Below, one piece after another: positions 35,015-47,737 of a DNA stretch of 64,000 nt. This DNA is from Littorina saxatilis. Taxonomy: Eukaryota; Mollusca; Gastropoda; Littorinimorpha; Littorinidae. The notes below the pieces were generated by a model. The model saw only the letters and a list, made by a program, of their open reading frames with translations, did not search any database and had not been told where the DNA came from. The stretch's first letter is position 1. Every line of letters starts with the position of its first letter. The stretch covers positions 71,002,108 to 71,066,107 of the forward strand of contig NC_090252.1 in assembly GCF_037325665.1 (NCBI RefSeq), in the 5' to 3' direction. The translations under genes were made by a program, and so were the position numbers.

Positions 35015-37057
35015 TCAAGTCAGCACCTGGTGTTTCTTCATGTGAACATCCAGGCTAGTTTTCTGAGCAAAGGCGGCTTCACAGAGCTTACACTGATAGG
35101 GTCTTTCCCCCGAGTGTATCCTCTCGTGCGTCTTGAGGTTGTACTTGCAGGAGAAGTCCTTGCCACACACCTGGCACTGGTGGGGAGCCTCCCCCAGGTG
35201 TCGCTTGGTGTGGATGATCCACAGGTGTCGCTTGAAGAACTTCTTGGGGCAGTACTCGCACTGGAAGCGCTCCCCGCTGATGTGCTTGAACTGGCGGTGC
35301 CGGAACATGGTGCTCTTGGACGGGTAGGCCTTGCCGCAGAAGTCGCACATGTACGTCTTGGCGTCGGGCCCGTCGCGGTGCTTGGCGTTGGCGTGGCGAT
35401 TGAGGCGTGAGCGCGTGGGGAAGAGGGCGCCGCACGTTTCACACTTGTGTTCCTCCAGCCGCTCGGTGACGATGCTGTGGACGTTGTGGAGGTGGCTCTC
35501 CAGGCCGATGACCTCGGAGAACTGGGCGCCACAGTGGTCGCACAGCGAGCACTTCTCGTTGACGTGGAACAAGTTGCTGACGTCCTGCTTGGTCAGCTTC
35601 CTGCCCTCGGGGCTCTCTGTCACGCATGACGCAAAGCCGTCCACGTTGATGCAGATGTGATCCCCCGTCTTCTGCCGGCTCATGTCTGTCGTGTCGCAGT
35701 GCAGGCAGGAGTACTTTCCTACCTGAAAGACACAGCAACAGTCATTTCTCAATAACAGTGATGTCAGACTCATAGTATTAATGTCACAATTACAGCGATG
35801 TCATAGTAACAGTGATGTCACAATTAGTGATGATACAATTACAGTTATGTCACAATAACAGTGGTGTCACAGTAATAGTGATTTCACAATAATAGTGATG
35901 TCATAACAGAGATGTTACAATAACAGTTATGTCATAAAAACAGTCTATCTGTTTCAGATTTTGTTCTGAATGAAAATAGAATAATATTTGATGCAAAACA
36001 TGATGATGAATTTAACCCTGAAAAAGGGGTTAAGTTTCTTTCCATAAGAAGAAAACAAATCTCTAATTCAATATAATTATTTCATATGGCTGCATGTAAA
36101 CATGAAGTACTTTTGACTCTGCATGTTTATACTCAAAATGTTCTTTCATCAGACTTGTACACGTACTTATGTGCCCACCTTTGAGGATATATATCTAATG
36201 ACTATTTACCTCACTTTGTCCACTACTTCACTCAGAGAATGTGTCTATGAACAAAAAATAAGATGTTGCCACACTCACATCACTTCCACACTTGATGAAG
36301 TTAGTCAGCAGTATCTTGTAGTACATCTCTGAAACACAGGTATTACAGGAATTTTACATGCATAATACAGAAATATTACACTTACATGCATAATACAGAA
36401 ATATTACACTTACAGGCATAATACAGAAATATTACAGAAACATTACAAAAATAAAACAGGAATAATAGTTAATACAGAAATAATCGTGTGACTATCATCC
36501 GTGCGATTTAAAAAAAAAGAAGAAAGAAAAGTGTGACAAAAATAATAGCAGAATAATTCTGTCAACGGTATACAACTGACACAAAACTACCTCTAAATCC
36601 ACAGAATTTTATGTTCGAAACGAAACTGAAACTGTGCTATTTGCACTTTTGTTGAATTAGCTGATTTTGTCAAAGGAAAGGAAGAAAATACAACAAAACG
36701 TTTACCATTGCTTTCAACCAGATTTTCTTCTGGTCAAGGCAATCATGATACAGTCATAATAAAACGAGTAAGGCACAAACTCCAACAAGAAAAAAAAATC
36801 AAATGGCTTCAACACATACAAAACTGCTATTGCTAATCGGGTGAGGTTGATAGTGTGTGGGGCCTCATGTGGCTTTAACATTAGACACGAAATGACACGA
36901 ATAATAACAATGGTGGACATGCTATATTTACCGCAAGTCTTTTCGGTGGGACTCCAGTGCTTCATTGTGAGGTGGCTGACTACCCGGTGTTCCCGGGCAT
37001 ACGGAAGGTGACACAGGCCGCACACGAACACGAGCAAATTGTCCAGCTCAACCAGTT
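35015..37057 (-). CDS. Zinc-finger unit 4: three-exon C2H2 protein, compact and tail-less
   Basis: Exon A is 37057-36932 (after TTTCAG, donor GTAAAT) and holds FVCGLCHLPYAREH...HWSPTEKTC. Exon B is 36328-36279 (after TTTCAG, donor GTGAGT) and reads EMYYKILLTNFIKCGSD. Exon C is 35722-35015 (after TTTCAG). Phases are 1, 1 and 0, giving about 293 residues in only 2.0 kb, the shortest unit. In the exon C module CxxC and HICIN are kept, but the last Cys is replaced (CVTESPEG). Six fingers follow; the fourth is CEYCPKKFFKRHLW, nearly the same as in unit 5, so units 4 and 5 look like the closest pair. The protein ends KKHQVLT right after finger six. Degenerate GTGATGTCA-type repeats lie just upstream of exon C, and 28-bp repeats lie upstream of exon B. 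Units 4A and 5C are only 2.7 kb apart, which leaves little room for a private promoter and first exon; none is visible. Confidence 0.85.
35750..35945. repeat. Degenerate GTGATGTCAcaataacA repeats upstream of unit 4 exon C
   Basis: About ten imperfect 17-19-bp units start within 30 bp of the exon C acceptor. Confidence 0.55.
36345..36440. repeat. 28-bp repeats just upstream of unit 4 exon B
   Basis: Three copies of ACATGCATAATACAGAAATATTACACTT type, within 20 bp of the exon B acceptor. Confidence 0.65.
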
Positions 37058-37574
37058 CTGAAATCGACCAAAATCAAGATGGACTAGACTGTGGGGGATT
37101 GGAGGCGTGACGCACCACTCAACAAAAAGCCAAAAAGCCACAAGAAAGCTGGAAAGAGAGGGAAAGTAAAAAAGAACTTTGCAATGATCTTTGAAGCTTC
37201 GAAAAGGCGTTGTAAGACAGAAAAAAGAAACATGCAAATAGACGTAAAGGAACAAGAAAGAGTAAAATCAGCCTAAAAAGATCTGTATGTATACTTGTTT
37301 AAAACTATAAAGCAGAATTAGTCACTAGGAGTGATTGTGTGCGTCACAAGTGTCTGCAAGTAACATTCCATTTGCCGTCACTGCTAATTGCTATAATACA
37401 CATTCCTGACAATGCACGGATATCTGCTAATTAATTCAAGAATCTCAGCCCACCAGTTGACATCCTCAATAGGTACAGAAGCCTGAGGATGTGGGGAAAC
37501 CTGTTTGATTCAGGTATCAGCATATTGTGAGACAATGGCTCTTAACTCTTGCAAACTGTGAACAAACCTGCATG

Positions 37575-37707
37575 CACATACTTCTGAAAACTGTGCATGA
37601 CCATGCATGATCAATTTGATGAGTTGTGTTGTGCATGACCATGCATGATCAATTTGATGAGTTGTGTTGTGCATGACCATGCATGATCAATTTGATGAGT
37701 TGTGTTG
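37575..37707. repeat. 38-bp tandem repeat, three copies
   Basis: The unit is GTGCATGACCATGCATGATC...GAGTTGTGTT. Confidence 0.75.
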
Positions 37708-38003
37708 TCGGGATCTGTGAACGGTTAGGTTTATAGTTGAGTTCTCTATCACTAGCTGCTGCTTGTCATTGTTAAAGCTCTAAAGACCTTTATAAGTCAG
37801 AGAAATCTCTTTTTTTATAATCTAAATTAAGTATAGTCCTTATATTAACACAAGGAGGATTGATTGTAGAAATTAGCATAACTTGTTGTACAATCAGTCT
37901 ATGTTCTAGGGATCCAAAGATGCCACTTTCAAATTATACTTCTTCTCAAAGTAGGTTTCATATCAGAAGCTGTGATATTTCTAGCTCTTTAAGAGCTGTG
38001 TAC

Positions 38004-38279
38004 TAGAATATAGTCAATGTTTGTAAAGATTTTAGTCAAGCAGTGTGTAAGAAATGTTAAGTCCTTTGGCTTTGTACTGGAAACTTGCATTCTCCCAGTA
38101 AGGTCATATATTGTACTACGTTGCAAGCCCCTGGAGCAATTTTTTGATTAGTGCTTTTGTGAACAAGAAACAATTAACAAGTGGCTCTATCCCATCTCCC
38201 CCCTTTCCCCGTCGCGATATAACCTTCGTGGTTGAAAACGACGTCAAACACCAAATAAAGAAAGAAAGAAAGAAAGAAT
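38004..38279 (+). mobile_element. SINE family Q copy, 5' truncated
   Basis: Target duplication GAGCTGTGTAC (37993-38003 and 38280-38290). It starts inside the family sequence and ends in (GAAA)n. It shows the uninterrupted sequence around the TTTTTGATTAGTGC site hit by other elements elsewhere in the window. It lies between units 4 and 5. Confidence 0.65.
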
Positions 38280-39737
38280 GAGCTGTGTACAATACCACAC
38301 ATCGTGACATTATGCACAGGCGATGTTAGAAAATCCAATTGAATGCACACTGGGTTGGTGGCTTGTTTTTTGCATTGATTATGTAATGTGGTGATTTTTG
38401 TCCGTATGATTGTTTTATGTACATTGTACATTTAATTGTTCTATTTTGTATATGTTCTTTTGTAAAGGGCCTAGAGCCATAGGTTAGGCATATTATTAAA
38501 ATGTCCAGTTATTATTATTATGAGTTTGTGTGTCTCTCTTTCTGTCAAATACACTGATACAGCTTGAGTGGGGTTTGAATGTACACACATTTGACAACCG
38601 AGTATTCTGGTACAATTTTTACTGGTATGCATTCTCTCTCTGGCTCACTCTCCGATACATTTGTGTTGAAAGCAGGACTTCAGGATGTAGCTCAGATTTA
38701 TTCAGTGTCAGGTATGTCATGTCTAAAAACAGCTGCATTCATCATCTGTCATTACAGCCAAATGTTAACTTAATGAGCTGATAAAGGTCTCTCCTTCAAA
38801 AGCATGTGCACGCACACACGCTTGCATGAACACACACACACACTATTCCAACAGGTCAAAGCATGGAATAAAAAAATTGTCATTAACATATATAGTTTGG
38901 AAGACATCGAGAGTTCATAAATGTACAAACAACTTTCTTTGGCATAGAATCAGCAAAGCTTAAATAGTGTCCTCGTCATGGGTTGGATGATCTGTAAGTT
39001 GTAACACACACACACACACACACACACCTGCCATTTATCACTGGGACTGTTATTTAAACAGTGGTCACTCAGTTTTGTGAAACTTTCCCTGAAAGTCAAA
39101 CACTGATAGTGCAACAAGATAAGTTTCCATAAAACGCTTATCAACACTGATGAGATAACAGAACAAACTCTCACACACACAAACGCAAGCAGGGACAGAA
39201 GTATTCATCAGTTCTTACAGATGTAGTGTTAAGTTTACGCTCATATTTCATTCAGATTCTCCAAATAAGCCAGCACACTGCGCTCTCTCTGACAGTTGTC
39301 AGGAGTTGGGACCACAGTTCTTCCTGAGTCACTTGACCTGCAAATCCTCTGTCACAACACAGGCTAACCATGGTACACAAGTCACTTGACCTGCAAATCC
39401 TCTGTCACAACACAGGCTAACCATGGTACACAAGTCAGCGGTGTTATACCTAATACAATTTGACATTTGTCACTCTCATATCTTTTAATTGTTACACTTT
39501 AAACTTTGTACAGTTTGAATTGTATTATACACAGTACAGTTTAAAGTGTGTTATAATTTATACATGGTAGAGTTTGACATCTGTTATGGTACATTTCATA
39601 CATGATACACTTTGAATTGTGACATACACCGTACAGCCTGACATCTGTAAAATATGGTACAGTCTGACATCTATCATACATGGTCGTTTATACATGTTAC
39701 ATTGTGAATTGTGTTATACATAGTAGTCTGACATCCG

Positions 39738-42334
39738 TTATAAATGGTACATTTTGAAGTCTGATGCTGCGTCCAGCACTGACTGAGAAACAGGCGTGTC
39801 AGAGGAGTGGGGCACCACGCCATACTCCCCCACAGAGGAGTGGGGCACCACGCCATACTGACTGTGCACATGATGCACGGAGCTGTCAGATACAGACGTC
39901 TGCTGCATGCCACCCTTCTCTGACCCTGTCGGTTCCACCCCCCTGTCCGTGACCTTGGCATCAGCAGTGCCCCCTGGGGGGTGTTTCCTGGTCGTGTGCA
40001 CCACCAGGCTGCTGCGCTGAATGAAGTCGGCCTCACAGCTCCCACACTTGTACGGTCTTTCACCCGTGTGGATTCGCATGTGAGTCATCAGGTTGGAGTT
40101 GCAAGTGAAGTCCTTCTTGCAGATTTTGCACATGTAGGGCTTCTCGCCCAAGTGTCGCTTGGTGTGCGTGATCCACAGGTGTCTCTTGAAGAAGTTCTTT
40201 GGGCAGTACTGACACTGGTAGCTTCTCCCCGCCACGTGCGTGTACTTCCTGTGGCAGTAGAGCGAGTTCATGGAGGAGAACTTCTCCCCGCAGAAGTCAC
40301 AGATAAAGGCACTGGCTTTGTCCCCCTGGGTGTGAACCCTGGCGTTGTGGATGTCCAGGCCGCTCTTGCGGGCAAACATCTTGTTGCAGCGCGCGCAGTG
40401 GTGCTTCTTGTGCCTCTCCGTCACCTGCCCGTGCTCCTTCATCAGGTGCGAGTCCAGGCTGAGGCGCTCAGAAAACATCGCCCCGCACGTGGGGCACAGG
40501 AGGCAGCGTCTGTCCGTGTTAAAGAGGAGTCGCCGGTCGTTCTTGATGAGCGTTTTGCCCTTGGGACAGCGACGCAGACACGTGACCTTGCCTTCTGCGT
40601 CCACGCATATATGGCCTGTGATGTCCGGTCGAGACATGCTGTGGCCGCCGCAGCACAGGCACCCAAACCTCTTCTTCCTTTCTCCTCTCTGTCACAAGAC
40701 AACAAAAGAGTCATTAGAAAAATAGTCTTTTGCACAGTCAAGTCATTACCCATCTACAGTCTCTTGTTTTGTAGTTTAAATTCTAGTTCTTGTAAAACAC
40801 TGTATTGGGAAATTCCTGACGTTTAATTTATTCAATAATTCCTGCTCTATAATTGAAGTCACTGATTCCTGCTGTGCAATTGCACTGTTGTTCTCAGGCC
40901 TACTTTCTTGATCGGACGCATTGTTGTGACCCCTGACTGGTTGACCATCCGATAGTTTTGACAACAGGGGCTCTTCTGAACTATTCGTTTCGTAGCCAGG
41001 ACATTTGGACCTGTACATATTTGTAATCTAGGTCAAACTCACCGATTGTCCTCTTAACCCTTAGGCTGGTTGTCGCGACATATGTCGCGCTACTTTATGT
41101 ATACTGTCACCTGGTTGTCACGACATATGTCGCGCTACTTTATGTATACTGTCACCTGGTTGTCACGACATATGTCGCGCTACTTTATGTATACTGTCAC
41201 CTGGTTGTCACGACATATGTCGCGCTACTTTATGTATACTGTCACCTGGTTGTCATGACATATGTCGCGCTACTGGCTCAGTCTGTTTGGTGGGTTCCGA
41301 TTACCTCCCATGGATGCGAAAACCTATATGACCGTTTTTCTTTATTTTTCTCTCTGTTAATTCACCAGTGGCTATGTAACATGTGTTACAGAATGTCACC
41401 AGTGTAAGGGTTAATCTAGGTCAAAGTGACCGATTGCTCTCTTGGTCTTCCTTGACGGAAATATAAGTTGAAACTTTAAAAAAAAATTTTTTTAAATAAA
41501 ATAAAACTTTTTCACACACATCATTTGAGTAATCACCCTTTGCTTTTGATTTGTCCTTACTTTCTTCCTACTTAAATTATCAACACGATCTTACTTAATT
41601 TCTTATTAAAATGTAAGCATTCACTATAAAAGTCAAAACAAAAAAAAACAAAAAGCGAGCACACTTACTTTGGCAAACCTCTCTTTGATAATGCCTTTTA
41701 GAGGTATTCTTGTGAAATTTTCTGCAAAATAAGGAAGAAAATCATTAAAATGAGTCACTGTGATTACACTAACCACATAACACAATCCTGACATTCGCGC
41801 ATGGCCAGTGAAACAACCAAACCATTCCTAAACCCTAGCATGATGACACAGTCTACCCTTTTGCTGACACTACATTTGTCTTTATATCAACCCTTCTTCT
41901 TTTTCTTCTTATTCACTTTTTTTCAGTAAAGGAAAGGTATCTGATCATCATAAATAAAGACTGATGTTTGGAACTACAAGCAGATGGCAGAAACATGTCC
42001 ATCATGGAATGAAAAGGAGCAGACAAGTTTGCCTGTCTGTATTTCTTCAAATTGTACAGACAACTACATGCTCAGTGCGGCTCCAACTGCTGCCAATACC
42101 AAATTTACAAAAATCAAAGCAAAGAAATAAGTGTTAGGATTTCTTTTTTGCATGATATACTTACTCCCAAATATGAGTCCCACACCTTCATAGAGCGCTA
42201 ACTGTTCTCATTACTGACCTGCTAAATGTTTCACATTGCAGCAACCCCGCAATGCCCCCCACTTTCTTTCTTTCTTTATTTGGTGTTTAACGTCGTTTTC
42301 AACCACGAAGGTTATATCGCGACGTACGGGGAAA

Positions 42335-42375
<41 letters not shown>

Positions 42376-43750
42376 GGAGGGGGGAGGGAGAGATGGGATA
42401 GAGCCACTTGTTAATTGTTTCTTGTTCACAATTAAGCACTACAGTAATAACAAGAAGAGCAAACGCTCGATCGAGTCACTTTCGCAGTTCTGAATATTAT
42501 ATGAGGCATCAGATGGACAGGAAGAAATTGCTATTCACAACACAATGAGTCACGTTCACATAAAATTTGAGCCCGGTCACTTTTATAGTTTCCGAGAAAA
42601 GCCCAACGTTAAGTTGTGTGTTGCCGAACAGAAAAGGCTAGTTATCTCCCTTGTTTTTCTGATAACGTTCGTAAAAGGCTACAGATGTAAATACTTTGAT
42701 GTAAAGAATAATCCTACAAAGTTTCAATCACATCCGATGAACTTTGTCAAAGATATAAAATGTCTAATTTTTCCTTTGACGCTGACCTGTGACCTTGAAA
42801 AAGGTCAAAGGTCAACGAAACCATCGTTAAAATGTAGAGGTCATTGGAGGTCACGACTAAACAAAATATGAGCCCGATCGCTTTGATAGTTTCCGAGAAA
42901 AGTCCAACGTTAAGGTGGTGTCTACGGACGGCCGGCCGGACAGACTAACACTGACCGATTACATAGAGTCACTTTTTCTCAAGTGACTCAAAAATTGCTC
43001 CAGGGGCTTGCAACGTAGTACAATGTATTACCTTACTGGGAGAATGCAAGTTTCCAGTACAAAGGACTTATTTCTTACATACTGCTTGACTAAAATCTTT
43101 ACAAACATTGACTATATTCTATACAAGAAACACTTAACAAGGGTAAAAGGAGAAACAGAATCCGTTAGTCGCCTCTTACGACATGCTGGGGTAAATTCTT
43201 CCCCCTAACCCGCGGGGGGTAATGCCCCCACACCCCTCCCCTCCCTGAAAAGACCTCCAAACATCTAGTCTTCAGAGGGAGCCAGTCTTAGAGAGGAGGT
43301 AAATATAAAAGTTCTAAACCCAAAATCTGATGAAGAGGGAGGGGGGAGCTCTTAAATGGGGGGTTAATCCTTGTATTGTTATCATTGTTCTTCAGTAAAG
43401 GAAAGGTATCTGATCATCATAAATAAAGACATGTAACGATGTTTGGAACTACCAGCAGTTGCCAGAAACTTGTCCATTATGTGAGAAGCTTTTAATTGGG
43501 GGGTTAATCCCTGAATTCTTATCATTCTTCTACTTTATGTCTAAGAGACTGCTAGCAATGAACTGTGTGACTTTAACACAGGGCAGGCACAGCGGTGCGC
43601 AGCATAGCTCACCTTGTGGCTTGATGTCGGGCGTCCAGTGTTTAAAGTGGATGTGACTGACCACGCCGTGCTGTCGGGCGTACGGCTGCTGACAGAAGCC
43701 ACAGACGTAGATGCAGATATCCAGCTCAACCTCACCCCCACCTTCCTCTC
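39738..43750 (-). CDS. Zinc-finger unit 5: three-exon C2H2 protein (5' end not found)
   Basis: Exon A is 43750-43613 (after TTCCAG, donor GTGAGC); it reads GEEGGGEVELDIC then the finger YVCGFCQQPYARQH...HWTP. Exon B is 41721-41669 (after TTGCAG, donor GTAAGT) and reads ENFTRIPLKGIIKERFAK. Exon C is 40688-39738 (after GTGACAG). Phases are 1, 1 and 0, giving about 379 residues. The exon C module is complete (CLCC...HICVD...CLRRCPKG). Six fingers follow; finger six (CGSCEADFIQRSSL) departs from the AAFAQK form of the others. The tail is Ser-rich with a duplicated YGVVPHSS motif and no long repeat array. The B-C intron contains a piggyBac-like MITE (41054-41414) and an intronic repeat shared with unit 3. 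The A-B intron contains a full-length SINE with another element nested inside it. Confidence 0.85.
40900..41050 (-). repeat. Intronic repeat Z, copy in the unit 5 B-C intron
   Basis: It shares GGACGCATTGTTG...CCGATAGTTTTGACA...GTAGCCAGGACATTTGGAC with the unit 3 copies. A short end (TCTAGGTCAAAGTGACCGATTG) recurs beyond the piggyBac-like MITE at 41415. Confidence 0.45.
41054..41414. mobile_element. piggyBac-like MITE containing a 45-bp tandem repeat
   Basis: TTAA occurs at both borders, with inverted ends TTAACCCTTAGGCTGGT and the complement of TTAACCCTTACACTGGT. CCCTT termini next to TTAA fit piggyBac. Inside, about five copies of a 45-bp unit each contain the palindrome GCGACATATGTCGC (41069-41270). 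The element lies in the B-C intron of zinc-finger unit 5 and splits an intronic repeat (AATCTAGGTCAAA is found on both sides). Confidence 0.65.
42263..43220 (-). mobile_element. SINE family Q copy, near full length, with nested element X
   Basis: The flanking repeat AATGCCCC(C)CAC lies at 42251-42262 and 43221-43231. A 40-bp poly-G run lies within its 3' part. Element X is nested at 42451-42994. It sits in the A-B intron of unit 5. Confidence 0.6.
42451..42994. mobile_element. Noncoding interspersed element X, copy 2
   Basis: It is nearly identical to 757-1312, apart from a shorter GGCCGGCC tract. It lies inside the SINE copy 42263-43220, between the GCACTA... and TTGCTCCAGGGG parts of that SINE. 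Confidence 0.5.
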
Positions 43751-43787
43751 CTGGAAACAGCCAGCACAAGAAGTCACTGTAAGAAAA

Positions 43788-44012
43788 GCGTCTGAGCCGC
43801 AAACCGTCTGCTTTGTAACTAACATGAAAAGCGTCTGAGCCGCAAACCGTCTGCTTTGTAACTAACATGAAAAGCGTCTGAGCCGCAAACCGTCTGCTTT
43901 GTAACTAACATGAAAAGCGTCTGAGCCGCAAACCGTCTGCTTTGTATAATTGTAACTAACATGAAAAAGATCTGAGCCGCAAACCGTTCTGCTTTGTATA
44001 ATTGTAACTAAC
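43788..44012. repeat. 43-bp tandem repeat, about five copies, upstream of unit 5 exon A
   Basis: The unit is AAAAGCGTCTGAGCCGCAAACC...TAACTAACATG. The first copy begins about 40 bp from the exon A acceptor. Confidence 0.75.
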
Positions 44013-44122
44013 ATGAAAAAGGTCTGCGTCTATCGTTACATGCGTGGTACTAGAAACGTAAAAGAAGTGGTTAGTTGCACATTTTTGTGCCCAGAGTTGT
44101 TTCACAAGATTCATTGTAAACC

Positions 44123-44125
<3 letters not shown>

Positions 44126-44216
<91 letters not shown>
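44126..44216. repeat. (GA)n microsatellite followed by poly-G
   Basis: A pure GA tract; the following G run ends near 44234. Confidence 0.85.
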
Positions 44217-44220
<4 letters not shown>

Positions 44221-44239
44221 GGGGGGGGGGGGGGAGCAA

Positions 44240-46210
44240 GCGAAAGGGGTGGGAGAGAGATCAGTGCTTGTGTGAAAAGGGTGTGTTGTGTCCGACTCCC
44301 TGGGCCTGTCTTTTCGGCATAAAATATAAGCACGTTTCCCCGTCAAATCTACCGCCTTCCTTGAGACTTCAAAACAAAGATCTCACAAATGTCCTTATAA
44401 CCCAGTCTATTCCTCAGCTTCAAAATCAAAAGCAGAATAACTAAGTGGTTTGATAACTAAGTGGTTTGATCCGCAATGTTCTCTTCCAAAGCTTCGCCAA
44501 CTTGAATTTGTCACCGTCAAACTGATTGTTGCGACATATAATTTCACTGTCCTAAACAGCTGTTCTTACAATCTTGATGGCCCAAAGATACTCAAGTTTA
44601 TTTTGTTTTGTTTGGTTGGTTGGTTAATTTAGGCTGGCCTATACCTGATCACAATTTAAACAAAGACGCAGAAAGACCAAAAGACAGACAAAAGCACAAA
44701 ATGGCACAAAGTCAAATTGCAGGCGTTTTATCTCAGAATTGCACCCTGCCTCTTTGAACAGAAGTTTCTGTGTTCATTTTTTTATGAACTGTATGCATAA
44801 ATTATGTATCGTCTACGTAAGTGACCATACAATGTACTAACATATCTGAAAGACGTGGTATGACATTGTGTTTTCGTGTGCGCATGCATGTGTGCAAATC
44901 AATCACATGTAGCGTGTCTATTTATCGCAGGAGTCATACACAGCATTGTGGAAGTGTGCTCTCATTGCAAATGATCATTTTTCACATCACACGCTGCCTT
45001 GTGAAACCACACACTGACAATGTGATGTCCATTAACAGTTTTATTACATGCAGTAGGAAATATAATGCTCCTTGTTTACTCATTATTACAGTGCCACAAA
45101 CATTGTAGGTCTCCACAAACACAACATTGTTTAGTTTGTGTTTTTTGAAATTTTGATTCACACAAAAAGCCAAGGCATGATCCGAATACAGTAAAAAGAG
45201 AAAATACAGTATGTTGTTCCATGGGCAGATTCAGAACAACTTAATCGCCATATCAAATGGAATTGTATATACTATAGTAATGATATATATATTGCATTTT
45301 TTTCAATAAAAGTCAACTGCTCTGGTACACAAGAGCATGAAATACAATTTCACCTAAACACTCACATCAATACTATCATTACACAACAAGACAGGCTTGA
45401 AATAGACGCCAGTTAAAAGGTCAACGATTCTCTAAAGCCTGGCCTTAACTGGGCCAAGTCGACTACGCAAATACTGGGCGCACGCAGCTATAGAAATGAG
45501 TTTTCGGTAAAACGACTTGGCAAAGTTTTCGCGAAGTTTACTTCGGTCTCAATTATGAATTAAGGACCGCCTTTACAGTTCACACTGGATGTTACCTTGC
45601 ACACACACACACACACACACACAGTCACATTGTTCAACAAGAGACTGAATTATTTGTGTCATCAGAACAGATGAGAGGGAATACAAGTGAACGCAAGAGG
45701 TAAGGCAAAAATGTACAGTGCTCTCACATACATCTGATAATATATTCATAAACACTTTGATGTCTTGCGTAACCTAGATTATCACTGTATACATAAGAAT
45801 ACATGTAACCTTAAAAAAATATGAATTTAATGGACAAAAAAGACTGTACAAATTACAGATCAATTAGTCATTATGCATTTTTCCTGTTACATTCCTGATT
45901 CAGTGATTGATAAGATTTAGCCTTGAGTTGGGCATCAAAAAACAAATACATGCTGTTTACATGTCTCATGAACACGAACTTTAAAGAGACGATTCAACAT
46001 CTTTTGTACAATGTTAACATCAGAAGATCTGGGCGGCAACTTCGCCCGTACTCAGAAAAACAAGCCGTGTTGGGTATTGCTGCCTTCCTCAGAAGCACAA
46101 GTATGGATGTGACATTGCTGTACTTTATAAACCATTGGCTACTCAGAACTTCTGACCTCCACACGTGTAAACGTAACACTGTTTGAATGCAATGGGAGGC
46201 ATTTGAGCAA
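44240..46210. other. Intergenic DNA between units 5 and 6, no gene seen
   Basis: AT-rich, with a (GGTT)n SINE-tail-like spot near 44610 and a CA tract at 45599. Short open frames show no recognisable domain. Confidence 0.35.
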
Positions 46211-46219
46211 AGTGATACG

Positions 46220-46592
46220 TTTGTGTGTCTTAAAGTTTCTTTAACTTGTGTACAAGCATGGTAAAGAGAAGGTTTGTGTGTCTTAAAGTTTCTTTAACTT
46301 GTGTACAAGCATGGTAAAGAGAAGGTATGTGTGTCTTAAAGTTCATTTAACTTGTGTACAAGCATGGTAAAGAGAAGGTATGTGTGTCTTAAAGTTTCTT
46401 TAACTTGTGTACAAGCATGGTAAAGAGAAGGTATGTGTGTCTTAAAGTTTCTTTAACTTGTGTACAAGCATGGTAAAGAGAAGGTATGTGTGTCTTAAAG
46501 TTTATTTAACTTGTGTACAAGCACGGTAAAGAGACGGTTTGTGTGTCTTAAAGTTTATTTAACTTGTGTACAAGCATGGTAAAGAGACGGTT
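46220..46592. repeat. 53-bp minisatellite, seven copies
   Basis: The unit is TTTGTGTGTCTTAAAGTTTC...CATGGTAAAGAGAAGG. It ends about 30 bp before the hAT-like element. Confidence 0.8.
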
Positions 46593-46620
46593 TATGTTGC
46601 TGTCAGCTGCTCACTCACTG

Positions 46621-47417
46621 CAGACCTGTTTACCCCTAAAACATTGCATGTGTATTTTCTGGGAGCAAAATGAGGCAAATGTGTAGTTTTGTAATTGAAT
46701 GTGTAGAATTTCTCGTCGACCTATCACAACAACAAGAACAATGATTGCTACTTTTTACCACATGTATTGATTGACTGACGGAAAAATGGGAATTGCAGAC
46801 AGTGCAATGAGCATGATGTTTTCCTTTCCGCGAAGACAAGGCATGGGTAGTCCTGATGATATTTTGGCAGAAAGACTTGGTTCGGCGCATTGCTCGTCTT
46901 TTTCTTTTTGGTCGGTGGCCTTTCGGAGTCATTTTCTTCACAGTTCTCATCTTCACTTTCGTGTGCTCTGCGTTCAGCCATTGTGTCGAAACGCCCGCAT
47001 GGTTTGGTAACGCTTTCAGTTGTGCCCGGCATTTGCTTGGTGTTAGGAAACGCTATTCGACATTAACAAGCTACAACGCAACGCCCGTGGGCGCTTTACG
47101 CGCTGCACGCAGCAAACGACTGCTGGCCGAAAACATGGATTGGAAAATGGATCGGTCAAGGGAGATGAAGAAAATTACGGATTGTGATATGCGTAGCCGA
47201 AACAATACCGTTTGCGTGCAGGGACGGGGCGGTGTGAGAGCACAACGGGACAAGGAACAGGTGTAAAGACGAAAAAAAATAAAAAAAAAAAAAAAAAAAA
47301 CCAATTTTATTTTTTTTAAATACTGTTTGCGTAGAAAACGACAGACTTGCGTAGTTGCGTAGTATATTATTCAAATTCGTAGTTTACTACGCTCAATGTG
47401 TAGTGTAAACAGGTCTG
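46621..47417. mobile_element. hAT-like non-autonomous element
   Basis: Perfect 13-bp inverted repeats (CAGACCTGTTTAC) bound 797 bp. A direct repeat CTCACTG lies next to both ends (46614-46620 and 47418-47424); it is 7 bp, against the usual 8 for hAT. CAG...CTG termini are typical of hAT. The minus strand carries a short ORF whose KYHQDYPCLVF...CSLHC stretch resembles the zinc-binding start of hAT transposases, which supports the call. Confidence 0.6.
46724..46981 (-). pseudogene. Remnant hAT-type transposase N-terminus
   Basis: From the Met of MAERRAHESEDENC the frame runs through an acidic and then a Lys-rich segment (PPTKKKKTSN). It continues into NQVFLPKYHQDYPCLVF and CSLHCLQF and stops soon after. 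A Trp/Tyr-Pro-x-Leu motif followed by CxxC is a common start of hAT-type transposases. Nothing of the catalytic or dimerisation domains is present. Coordinates of the end are approximate. Confidence 0.4.
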
Positions 47418-47737
47418 CTCACTGTGACCGCGTGACGGCAGTGGCAGAACACAGATGTCTACATTGGTACTGTCTTTGCAATACAGTGCATTTGAGTAAC
47501 GTTTTCAACTTCCGTATCATCAAAGTGTGTCTTATTTCCCACTGCTCCGACAGTGTAAAGGTAAAACTAAAAGCAGTACATAGTTGTCTGCATGGGTACA
47601 GCCCGAACAACACTGTCTTAATGGAACTGTTCAGCTTCCACGTCACTTAAGCAAAGACAAGGAGTCTGTTAGTGTTACTGACAACTGATCGTCATCCGCA
47701 TCATCAAAATGATGTGTTTATGTACTTTGCTTCAATT

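Larger units (their letters stand above)
37060..39737. other. Gap between unit 4 exon A and unit 5 stop
   Basis: It holds the 38-bp repeat, a SINE Q copy, a short CA tract near 39006, a 53-bp duplication at 39323-39430 and TACAGTTTGAC-type degenerate repeats at 39440-39750. No minus-strand first exon with an ATG and phase-1 donor could be recognised here. Confidence 0.4.
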
